From positions 1 through 43,329 of the forward strand of contig NZ_LPNO01000017.1 of the NCBI RefSeq assembly GCF_001952855.1: a stretch of DNA of 43,329 bases. Direction: 5' to 3'. Position 1 is the first letter of the stretch. The number at the start of each line of letters is the position of its first letter. This document shows positions 8,487 through 15,475 of the stretch, in pieces. This DNA is from Pseudomonas sp. ATCC PTA-122608. GTDB taxonomy: Bacteria > Pseudomonadota > Gammaproteobacteria > Pseudomonadales > Pseudomonadaceae. Position numbers and translations under genes: made by a program. The notes beneath the pieces were generated by a model, which worked only from the letters and a program-made list of their open reading frames with translations, made no database searches and was not told where the DNA came from.

Positions 8487-10288
8487 GGCTCTCCCGCCGC
8501 GCCACCCAATTCATGCTCAGCGCCATGACCCTGATACTCGCCTCGACTTTGGTATTCCTGTACCTCAAGTCATCGAGCGACAAGACCAGCACCTACACCG
8601 AATCCCGCGACCTGATCCGCGAAATCAAGCAACTGAACTCACAATGGGACAGTGAAGTACTCAAGGCCCGGATTGCCCTGACCCACAACTACGACCCACT
8701 GGTCGCGCCCCTCACCGAGATGAACCGCCTGTGGGTCAGCCTTGAGCAGCGCGAATCGCAGCACCGTCACGAAGACCCCGCCCGCTGGCAGGCCGGCCAG
8801 GACGCCTATCGCCAGGCGATCGACGAAAAAGCCCGGCTGGTGGACCAGTTCAAGTCCCATAACGCCGTGCTGCGCAACTCCCTGGCCTTCCTGCCCACCG
8901 CCGAAGACGATATCCAGGCGCAGTTCCTGGCACTCACCAACGCCGACAAACTGCTCCAGCAAAGCATCGCCACCGACACCTACGACGTGCTCCTGAGCAG
9001 CCTCGAATTCGCCCAGGTGACCAGCGACGACAAGGCCGCCGACATTCTGGTGGGCCTGAACACGCTGGCGATCAATAAACTGAGCCTGCCCGAGTCGTTC
9101 CAGGTGCCGGTGGAAATTCTCAGCAATCACATTGCGCTGATCCTGCGGGAACAACCCTTGGTCAACGACCTGCTCGAACGCATCGCCGCCGTGCCGCTGG
9201 CCGAACGCCTGGACGACCTCACCAACCAGCTCAATCAGGACCAGACCGCGTCTGACCTGCTCGACCAGAAATACCATCGCTACCTGCTGGTGTTTTCCAC
9301 CTTGCTGGTGGCACTGCTGCTGTACCTGGCGATTCGCCTGTTGCGCAGTTTCGCCGAGATCAACCGGGTCAACCGGGCCTTGCATGTGGTCAACGAAAGC
9401 CTTGAGCAACGTGTCGAGGAACGTACCCGGGAACTCAAGGATGCCCAAAGTGAGCTCATGGACAGCGCCCGCCAGGCCGGCATGGCGGAAATTGCGACCA
9501 ACGTGCTGCACAACGTCGGCAACGTGCTCAACAGCGTGAATATCTCGGCCGAGCTGGTGACGCGCAAGCTGCGCACCAGCAAGGCGTTGGGGCTGGGCAA
9601 GGCCATGCAATTGATCAATGAACACCGCCGCGACCTGGGCACCTTCCTCACCGAGGATGAAAAAGGCAAGCTGCTGCCCGATTACCTGAACCAGTTGGTC
9701 GAAGCCATCGCCACTGAACAGCAGGGCCTCACCGAGGAACTGGCGCAACTGAGCAAAAGCGTCGACCACATCAAGGATATTGTTTCCACCCAGCAGTCCT
9801 ACGCCGGCGCATCCACGCTGCTGGAGCCGGTGCATATCAGCGCGTTGATGGAAGATGCCCTGCGCATGAATTCCGGGGCCCTGAGCCGCCACCATGTGAC
9901 GGTGGTCAAGGACTACCACGACGTCCCCGAGATCATGGCCGACAAGCATCGGTTGCTGCTGATCCTGGTGAACCTGATCAGCAACGCCAAGTACGCCATG
10001 TCCAACCTCACCGATCGCACCCGGAAAATGACCCTGACGGTAATGCCGTTGGACGACGGGACCTTGCAGATCAGCGTCAAGGACGAAGGCGAAGGCATAC
10101 CCGCGGAAAACATGACGCGAATCTTCACCCACGGTTTTACCACCCGCAAGGAAGGCCACGGCTTTGGCCTGCACAGCTGCGCCCTGGCCGCCCTGGAAAT
10201 GAAGGGCCGCCTCACCGCCCACAGCGACGGCCCGGGCAAAGGCGCGCTGTTCACCCTGCATATTCCACTGGAACCCGCACGGACATGA
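8483..10288 (+). CDS. Membrane sensor histidine kinase
   Basis: About 601 residues from ATG 8483, which overlaps the peroxidase stop (ATGA). An N-terminal membrane segment (about 12-27) and a second one (VFSTLLVALLLYLAIRLL, about 265-285) enclose a periplasmic helical domain of about 235 residues without a recognised fold. A coiled coil (VNESLEQRVEERTRELKDAQ) follows. The H-box is the variant MAEIATNVLHNVGNVLNS with His343. The catalytic domain has N-box NLISNAKYAM, G1 DEGEGIP, F-box-like FTHGFTT and G2 GHGFGLH. No receiver is attached. An alternative ATG at 8465 would add six residues. The periplasmic domain faces the same compartment as the peroxidase, so it may read that protein or its redox state (inference). 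Its stop overlaps the start of the next kinase. Confidence 0.92.
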   Translation: MRLSRRATQFMLSAMTLILASTLVFLYLKSSSDKTSTYTESRDLIREIKQLNSQWDSEVLKARIALTHNYDPLVAPLTEMNRLWVSLEQRESQHRHEDPARWQAGQDAYRQAIDEKARLVDQFKSHNAVLRNSLAFLPTAEDDIQAQFLALTNADKLLQQSIATDTYDVLLSSLEFAQVTSDDKAADILVGLNTLAINKLSLPESFQVPVEILSNHIALILREQPLVNDLLERIAAVPLAERLDDLTNQLNQDQTASDLLDQKYHRYLLVFSTLLVALLLYLAIRLLRSFAEINRVNRALHVVNESLEQRVEERTRELKDAQSELMDSARQAGMAEIATNVLHNVGNVLNSVNISAELVTRKLRTSKALGLGKAMQLINEHRRDLGTFLTEDEKGKLLPDYLNQLVEAIATEQQGLTEELAQLSKSVDHIKDIVSTQQSYAGASTLLEPVHISALMEDALRMNSGALSRHHVTVVKDYHDVPEIMADKHRLLLILVNLISNAKYAMSNLTDRTRKMTLTVMPLDDGTLQISVKDEGEGIPAENMTRIFTHGFTTRKEGHGFGLHSCALAALEMKGRLTAHSDGPGKGALFTLHIPLEPART

Positions 10289-11697
10289 GCATGAATCAAG
10301 CACCCAACCGGCGCATTTTATTGATCGATGACACCCCGTCGATTCATGAAGACTTTCGCAAGATTCTGATGCCGCCCGTGGACGCGAACCTGGAACTGGA
10401 CAAGATGGAAACGGCCCTGTTTGGCGCCAGCGTCAAACCCCAGGCCCAGGCTTTTGAACTGGATTCGGCCTACGGCGGAAAGGAAGGATTGCAGCTGCTG
10501 TGCCAGGCCACGCAACAAGAGCGCCCCTACGCCCTGGCCTTTGTCGACATGCGTATGCCCCAGGGCTGGGACGGCGCGCAAACCATCGAAGAATTATGGA
10601 AAGTCGACCCGCAACTGCAAGTGGTGGTGTGCACCGCCTACTCCGATTACTCCTGGGAAGAACTGCTGTTTCGCCTGCAGGCCCATGACCGTCTGCTGAT
10701 CCTGAAAAAGCCTTTCGACAACATCGAAGTCCAACAGATGGCCAACACCCTCGCCGCCAAATGGGACATGGCCCGGCGTGCGTCCCTGCAAACCAGTCAC
10801 CTGGAACATCTGGTGGAGCAACGCACCCAGGCGTTGACCTTGGCCAGCCAGGCGCTGCAGCTGGAAATCGATGAACGCAAGCAACTGGAAAGCCAATTGG
10901 TGCAGTCGGAAAAGCTCGCGTCCCTGGGCCAGCTCGCAGCGGGGGTGGCCCATGAAATCAACAACCCGGTGGGGTTCATCTCCTCCAACCTGAGCACCCT
11001 GGACGGCTACTTCAAACAGTTGCAGCAGATGCTCGACGCCTATCGGCAGGCCGAAGAAGCCCTCGCACCCGGCGAATGCCTGACGCAATTGCAAAGCCTG
11101 CGCAAGGCCTTGGACCTGGAGTTTCTCAAGGAGGACATCCCGATTCTGATTCTCGAATCCAAGGATGGTATTGGTCGCGTGGCGCAGATCGTCAAGGACC
11201 TGAAGGATTTCTCGCGGGTCGACAACGACGAGAAATGGCAGTGGGCAAACCTGCAACACGGCATCGACTCAACCCTGAACATCGTCGCCAGCGAACTCAA
11301 GTACAAGGCCGATGTGGTCAAGCATTTCCAGGTGCTGCCAGACATTGAATGCCTGGCCTCGCAGCTCAATCAGGTGGTGATGAACCTGGTGATCAACGCC
11401 GCCCAGGCGATGGGCCCGGAACGCGGCACCATCACCCTCAGCAATGGCGTGGAGGGCGACAAGGTCTGGCTGGAAGTGGCGGACACCGGCTGCGGAATCG
11501 CGCCGGAGAGCGTGCAGAAAATCTTCGATCCGTTCTTCACCACCAAGCCGGTGGGCGAAGGGACAGGGCTGGGGCTGTCACTGTCGTATGGGATTGTGAA
11601 GAAGCATCACGGGACTATTTCTGTGAACAGCGAAGTCGGCAAAGGCACGACGTTTCGGGTGGTGTTGCCGATTCGCCAGACGACAGATCCCCTGTAA
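10285..11697 (+). CDS. Receiver-histidine kinase hybrid (N-terminal receiver)
   Basis: A 470-residue soluble protein. The N-terminal extended receiver (about 8-160, phospho-acceptor Asp88 in VDMRMP, KKPFD lysine) is followed by a coiled coil and a kinase core. The H-box LAAGVAHEINNPVGF has His223; a long helical insert follows; the N-box is NLVINAAQAM; G1 is DTGCGIA; the F-box is FDPFFTT; and G2 is GEGTGLGLS. The receiver shares with the GGDEF-EAL protein the blocks DDTxSIHEDFRKIL, LDSAY, PYAL, GWDG, CTAYSDYS and LILKKPFDN, with the Asp at the same residue number. ATG 10285 overlaps the upstream kinase stop (ATGA). The upstream membrane kinase may phosphorylate this receiver, which would then gate its own kinase; this is inference. 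Confidence 0.92.
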   Translation: MSMNQAPNRRILLIDDTPSIHEDFRKILMPPVDANLELDKMETALFGASVKPQAQAFELDSAYGGKEGLQLLCQATQQERPYALAFVDMRMPQGWDGAQTIEELWKVDPQLQVVVCTAYSDYSWEELLFRLQAHDRLLILKKPFDNIEVQQMANTLAAKWDMARRASLQTSHLEHLVEQRTQALTLASQALQLEIDERKQLESQLVQSEKLASLGQLAAGVAHEINNPVGFISSNLSTLDGYFKQLQQMLDAYRQAEEALAPGECLTQLQSLRKALDLEFLKEDIPILILESKDGIGRVAQIVKDLKDFSRVDNDEKWQWANLQHGIDSTLNIVASELKYKADVVKHFQVLPDIECLASQLNQVVMNLVINAAQAMGPERGTITLSNGVEGDKVWLEVADTGCGIAPESVQKIFDPFFTTKPVGEGTGLGLSLSYGIVKKHHGTISVNSEVGKGTTFRVVLPIRQTTDPL

Positions 11698-11717
11698 AGG
11701 CAAACCTCTACAGGGGA
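11688..11717. terminator. Hairpin between convergent genes
   Basis: Stem TCCCCTGTA (11688-11696) pairs with TACAGGGGA (11709-11717) across a 12-base loop. It overlaps the stop of the receiver-kinase gene and lies just beyond the end of the convergent L31B gene. No run of T follows on either strand, so it is a candidate rather than a canonical intrinsic terminator. Confidence 0.45.
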
Positions 11718-11722
11718 CAGGC

Positions 11723-11995
11723 TCAGGCTTCGGCGTTCTTCGGGCTCGAACCAAACGACGCAAACCGCTTGTTGAAGCCGGCGATGCGGCCTTCGGATTG
11801 GGTCTTGCGCTGCTGGCCGGTGTACACCGGGTGCGAGGCGCTGGACACGTCGAGGAGCACGTAAGGGTAGGTGTTGCCGTCGCTGTGTTTTTGCGTGCGG
11901 TCGGTGTCCACGGTGGAACCGATCAGGAAGAAAACGTCGGCGGCGGTGTCATGGAACAACACGGTGCGATAGTCGGGGTGGATACCAGGTTTCAT
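11723..11995 (-). CDS. rpmE2: 50S ribosomal protein L31 type B (zinc-free paralogue)
   Basis: A 90-residue L31 of the type B (C-minus) class. It begins MKPGIHPDYRTVLFHD, contains TYPYVLLDVSSASHPVYTG and has no cysteines, whereas the primary L31 binds zinc through cysteines. In many bacteria the C-minus paralogue is repressed by Zur and replaces the zinc-containing L31 under zinc limitation, freeing zinc. A perfect palindrome typical of Zur sites lies about 30 bases upstream of this start. The frame stays open to 12058, but that extension crosses the operator and lacks L31 similarity, so ATG 11995 is chosen. The length is normal for the family. Confidence 0.95.
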   Translation of the reverse strand: MKPGIHPDYRTVLFHDTAADVFFLIGSTVDTDRTQKHSDGNTYPYVLLDVSSASHPVYTGQQRKTQSEGRIAGFNKRFASFGSSPKNAEA

Positions 11996-12025
11996 AAGGC
12001 CTCCGGGGCGTCTGGGTGAACATCT

Positions 12026-12045
12026 AGTGTTATACAGTAACACAA
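12026..12045. promoter_or_regulatory. Candidate Zur box upstream of rpmE2
   Basis: GTGTTA-TACAG-TAACAC is a perfect inverted repeat (12027-12043) with core GTTATA-N3-TAAC, matching the general gammaproteobacterial Zur site. It is 31 bases from the rpmE2 ATG, where repressor would block the promoter. The same core recurs upstream of the TonB receptor at 41243. Confidence 0.75.
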
Positions 12046-12095
12046 ATGACGCACCCAAACGAGAACCGATTGCAATAAGAATAGACCCCGAACTT

Positions 12096-13421
12096 CTATG
12101 CGGCTTCTTGGAAGTCCATTTCCGGTGGCTGTTGGGAGAAGCCCCGCGTCAGGAAACCCAGGTATACCAGGCCAATCGCCAACCAACTCAGGCCCAGGTA
12201 GATCGCCAGGTGATCCAGGCTGACCATCAACCACAAATCCGCCACCAGGCCTATGATCGGGAACACCAGGAACAACACCAGCTCCCGCAACCCGCGCTGC
12301 CGGGCGCCGATCCAGTAGTGGAAGATTACCGACAGGTTTACCAGGCTGAAAGCCAGGAACGCACCGAAGTTGATGAACGAGGTGGAGGTGGTGACGTCCA
12401 GTTTCAACGCCAGTAACGCCACCACCGCGCACAGCAGGATGCTGTTCACCGGCGTACCAAAGCGCGCATGCAAGGTGCCGAAGAACGACTTGGGCAATAC
12501 CCCGTCGCGGCCCATCGCAAACAGCAACCGCGAACCACTGGCCTGGGCCGACAAACCCGAGGCGAACTGGCCGACGATCAGGCCGATCAGGAAGATCGAC
12601 ACGAACAGGTCGCCGCCAATGTTGCGGGCAATCTCGTAGGCTGCGGAATCCACGTCGGTAAATTCGAACGATGGATGGGCGATCTGCACGAAGTACGACA
12701 CACCGACAAAGATCAGCCCGCCGATCAGGGTGATCAGCATGATCGCCCGGGGAATGGTGCGGCGAGGGTCGCGGGTTTCTTCGGTCAGGGTGCTGACCGC
12801 ATCAAAGCCCAGGAACGAATAGCAGGCGATCGCCGCGCCGCTCATGATCAACGGCATTTGCATCTGGCCGTTGAAGAACGGAGTGACGGTCCACAGCGGC
12901 TTGCTCGCATCACCGCCGATGTAGTGGATGCACAGCGCGACGAAGGCGATCAGCACCAGGAACTGCACCAGCATCAGCAAGGCGTTGATGCCGTTGGCGA
13001 GTTTCAGGCCAATGATGTTGATCACGCTGGTGACCCCGATAAACGCCAGTACCCAGACCCATTGCGGCACCGCCGGGAAGGCCGAATGCAGGTAGGCTGC
13101 GCCGATCAGCCAGATGGCCATCGGCAGGAACAGGTAGTCGAGCAACACCGCCCACCCGGCGATAAACCCGAGCTTGGGGCTGATGGCCTTGCGCACGTAG
13201 CTGTAGGCGGAACCGGCCACCGGGAACGCCGAGGCCATACGGCCGTAGCTCATGGCGGTGAAGAACATCGCCACCAGCGCGGCCAGGTAAGCGGCCGGGA
13301 CCATCCCGGCGGTGGATTGCGCCAGGATACCGAAGGTGCCCAGGACAATGATCGGTGTCATATAGGCGATGCCAAACAGCACCACCGACCCTAACGACAG
13401 GGTGCGTTGCAAACGAGCCAT
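12096..13421 (-). CDS. APC family amino acid/polyamine permease (PuuP-like)
   Basis: A 441-residue inner-membrane transporter of the amino acid-polyamine-organocation superfamily with about twelve hydrophobic segments. The first contains FGIAYMTPIIVLGTFG, typical of the broken TM1 substrate site, and the loop FLGFDAVSTLTEET is the conserved TM6 consensus of this group. The general pattern resembles putrescine importer PuuP (about 460 residues) and related permeases, but substrate is uncertain. ATG 13421 has GGAG about 9 bases upstream. It lies downstream of the nitrilase-family amidase on the same strand with a REPIN between, so it may supply substrate for that enzyme or run from its own promoter in the AT-rich 13422-13540 stretch. 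Confidence 0.88.
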   Translation of the reverse strand: MARLQRTLSLGSVVLFGIAYMTPIIVLGTFGILAQSTAGMVPAAYLAALVAMFFTAMSYGRMASAFPVAGSAYSYVRKAISPKLGFIAGWAVLLDYLFLPMAIWLIGAAYLHSAFPAVPQWVWVLAFIGVTSVINIIGLKLANGINALLMLVQFLVLIAFVALCIHYIGGDASKPLWTVTPFFNGQMQMPLIMSGAAIACYSFLGFDAVSTLTEETRDPRRTIPRAIMLITLIGGLIFVGVSYFVQIAHPSFEFTDVDSAAYEIARNIGGDLFVSIFLIGLIVGQFASGLSAQASGSRLLFAMGRDGVLPKSFFGTLHARFGTPVNSILLCAVVALLALKLDVTTSTSFINFGAFLAFSLVNLSVIFHYWIGARQRGLRELVLFLVFPIIGLVADLWLMVSLDHLAIYLGLSWLAIGLVYLGFLTRGFSQQPPEMDFQEAA

Positions 13422-13543
13422 GAGCGATTCTCCGCGCGATTATTAGATTTATGGCAGAACTGAAGTCGGTGCAGCGAACGCAATAATTTTTATGGTTGAA
13501 GCAGCTTTTTGAACGGGTGCAACTTTTGTGGTGATTACACCTG

Positions 13544-13640
13544 TTGTGGCGAGGGAGCTTGCTCCCGCTGGGCTGCGCAGCGGCCCCAAAATCCTAGGGC
13601 CGCTTCGCGCCCCAGCGGGAGCAAGCTCCCTCGCCACAAC
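13544..13640. repeat. REPIN with long perfect arms
   Basis: Arms beginning GTTGTGGCGAGGGAGC and ending GCTCCCTCGCCACAAC are complementary for about 30 bases, each holding the GGGAGCTTGCTCCC hairpin. A second GGCCGC/GCGCCCC-type stem is in the middle. It sits between the permease and the upstream amidase gene, inside the possible transcription unit. Confidence 0.92.
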
Positions 13641-13664
13641 AGCATCCTTGCCATAAGATCGAGG

Positions 13665-14486
13665 TCAGGGTTTCGGGATCAACAACTCCCGCGCCCCGTC
13701 CTCGCGCTCAATCACCTCCCCCGGCAATTTCAAGCGCTGGTCATCCAGGTAGCGATAGTCCTGTCGCGCCGCCGCCAGTTGCCCCAGGTCCAGTTCAACG
13801 CTGAACTGCCCTGCCTCGCGCCCGGCTTCAAACAGCAACGTGCCAAACGGGTCCACCAGCGCACTGCCACCGGCAAACATCAGGCCGTCATCACCCTCTT
13901 CCACCCGGTTGACCATCAGCGCAAACGCCTGGTTTTCCTGGGCGCGAGCCATGATCGCGGTGCGGTGGGTGGGGCCGTACGGGTCCATGTTGCCGTTGGT
14001 GACGATCAACACTTCAGCGCCCAACTGCGCCAGGGCGCGGGCGGTTTCCGGGAATTCGATGTCGTAGCAGATCAACAGGCCCACGCGCACGCCGTTCCAC
14101 TCGCAGGTGGCGTAGCGGTCGCCCGCGGTGAACACGCCGCGGTCCGAGGCCCACAAGTGGGTCTTGCGATAACGCAGGGCGATGCCGTCCGGGGTGATCA
14201 TCAAGGTGGTGTTATAGAACTGGCCGGCGTCGTTCTCGGCCATGCCGATGACAACCGCGATATTGCGCGCGCGCGCCGCCTGGATAATCGCCTGGACGGC
14301 GGGGCCTTCCACCGGCTCGGCCACATCGGCCACGGTGTCGGCGGTCGGGAAGCCCATCAGGTGGGTTTCCGGGAATACGACCAATTGGGTATCCGCCGCA
14401 CACGCAGCAATTGCCGCCAACGCGCGCTCAAGGTTGTAAGCTGTGCCGTTATCGCGGCCTGCCAGCTGGGCAAATTCGACCTTCAT
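13665..14486 (-). CDS. Carbon-nitrogen hydrolase (nitrilase superfamily amidase)
   Basis: A 273-residue member of the nitrilase superfamily. The catalytic triad is visible as Glu40 (VFPETH), Lys108 (YRKTH) and Cys140 (LICYDIEFPE). The general look, including the opening MKVEFAQLAGRD, resembles Pseudomonas aliphatic/stereoselective amidases of the RamA type, which hydrolyse carboxamides to acid and ammonia; N-carbamoyl compounds are an alternative. ATG 14486 follows AAGGA by about 7 bases. The frame continues upstream for 100 codons, but that part runs antisense through the divergent regulator and is not real. The ribosome binding site overlaps a candidate Hfq/Crc motif. It is divergent from a LuxR-type gene, its likely regulator. 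Confidence 0.9.
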   Translation of the reverse strand: MKVEFAQLAGRDNGTAYNLERALAAIAACAADTQLVVFPETHLMGFPTADTVADVAEPVEGPAVQAIIQAARARNIAVVIGMAENDAGQFYNTTLMITPDGIALRYRKTHLWASDRGVFTAGDRYATCEWNGVRVGLLICYDIEFPETARALAQLGAEVLIVTNGNMDPYGPTHRTAIMARAQENQAFALMVNRVEEGDDGLMFAGGSALVDPFGTLLFEAGREAGQFSVELDLGQLAAARQDYRYLDDQRLKLPGEVIEREDGARELLIPKP

Positions 14487-14495
14487 GGTGATTCC

Positions 14496-14503
14496 TTGTT
14501 CTT
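14496..14503 (-). promoter_or_regulatory. Candidate Hfq/Crc CA motif at the amidase RBS
   Basis: On the minus strand AAGAACAA matches AAnAAnAA and runs directly into the AAGGA ribosome binding site. In Pseudomonas such CA motifs recruit Hfq with Crc to block translation during carbon catabolite repression. Binding is inferred from the motif only. Confidence 0.5.
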
Positions 14504-14558
14504 TATCTGTGGCGCAGTATGCGCAGCCGCGAACACTCGGGAAATTACGCAGCCGGGT

Positions 14559-14574
14559 TAACCCTATGGGGGTA
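14559..14574. promoter_or_regulatory. Candidate operator for the LuxR-type regulator
   Basis: TAACCCTATGGGGGTA is a 16-base palindrome with mismatches at two symmetric pairs, located between the divergent amidase and luxR-type starts and close to the latter. LuxR-family proteins bind dyads of this size. Function is inferred from symmetry and position; the GGGG also serves as the only apparent Shine-Dalgarno of the regulator. Confidence 0.4.
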
Positions 14575-14579
14575 GATGC

Positions 14580-15344
14580 ATGACATTGTCGCTGGAAGAC
14601 ATCGCCTGGCACCGTTCGGTGGGGCAAATGATAGACGCCCTGGACCAGCCGAATTTCTGGACGCAGCTGGTCCGGTTGCTGGACCAATATGTGCCGTTCG
14701 ACAGTTGGGTGGTACTGCTGTTCAGCAGCGAGCACAAGCCCCTGGTGTTCGCCGAATGCCCGGGCCAGGACGGTGAGCCGGACCATCTGTTCCAGGATTA
14801 CCTCAACGGTTTATACCTGCTCGACCCCTTCTACATCGCCAGCCGCGAGCACTCGCGCACCGGGCTGTTTCGCCTGGCAGAAGTGGCCCCGGAGCATTTC
14901 GAGCTGACCGAGTACTACCAGCGCTACTTCCGGTTGAACGTGGTGGCCGATGAAATCCAGTTCAACTGCCAGCAGCCGGACGGGCGAACCTTATGCCTGT
15001 CCCTGGGCTCCAAACAGCGCTTTGACCCGCAGCAGATTGCCCTGCTGTCGCTGATCCAGCCGTGGGTATTGAGCTTGCTGCGCCAACGCCTGCCCCATGA
15101 ACTCAACCAGGTAAGCGCCCCGGAGCCGCCGATCCACAACGATGGCTGGGGCGCGCAACTCACCGCGCGGGAGCTGGATGTGGGCCGTTTGATGCTCAGT
15201 GGTTGCTCCAGCAAGGAAATCGCTCGTAAGCTGGAAATCTCTGTTGAAACCGTGAAAGTCCATAAAAAGCACATGTACAGCAAGCTAGGGATCAAATCCC
15301 AGTCGGAGCTGTTCTCGATTTTTCTGCAGGCGCAAAACGCCTGA
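14580..15344 (+). CDS. LuxR family transcriptional regulator
   Basis: A 254-residue regulator. The C-terminal LuxR helix-turn-helix (about 190-250) is clear: LTARELDVGRLMLSGCSSKEIARKL, SVETVKVHKKHMYSKLGIKS. The N-terminal 170 residues form an alpha/beta sensory region that I cannot assign to the acyl-homoserine-lactone class; the invariant W/Y/D pattern of those proteins is not evident, and there is no receiver aspartate motif. Similar proteins in Pseudomonas often sit next to catabolic genes. The start ATG 14580 lies 93 bases from the divergent amidase, making that gene and possibly the permease probable targets. Confidence 0.87.
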   Translation: MTLSLEDIAWHRSVGQMIDALDQPNFWTQLVRLLDQYVPFDSWVVLLFSSEHKPLVFAECPGQDGEPDHLFQDYLNGLYLLDPFYIASREHSRTGLFRLAEVAPEHFELTEYYQRYFRLNVVADEIQFNCQQPDGRTLCLSLGSKQRFDPQQIALLSLIQPWVLSLLRQRLPHELNQVSAPEPPIHNDGWGAQLTARELDVGRLMLSGCSSKEIARKLEISVETVKVHKKHMYSKLGIKSQSELFSIFLQAQNA

Positions 15345-15350
15345 TCGAGC

Positions 15351-15454
15351 CCTGCAGGAGCGAGCTTGCTCGCGAAAAACGTCAATGCACCGCGGTCATC
15401 CAGACAACCCGCGCTATCGTTAACGACCTTCGCGAGCAAGCTTGCTGCTACAGG
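15351..15454. repeat. REP-type inverted repeat (GAGCGAGCTTGCTCGCGA class)
   Basis: Left arm GCAGGAGCGAGCTTGCTCGCGAA, right arm TTCGCGAGCAAGCTTGCTGCTAC. This is a different REP class from the GGGAGC copies and is shared with 39917-40017; both carry TATCGTTAACG before the right arm. It occupies the gap between the LuxR gene and the GltS-like gene. Confidence 0.88.
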
Positions 15455-15475
15455 ATAAAAACTAAGGAACCCTGT

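Noticed and set aside
14487..14786. 100-codon N-terminal extension of the amidase
   Set aside because: It runs antisense through the LuxR gene, has no nitrilase similarity, and ATG 14486 has a proper ribosome binding site.
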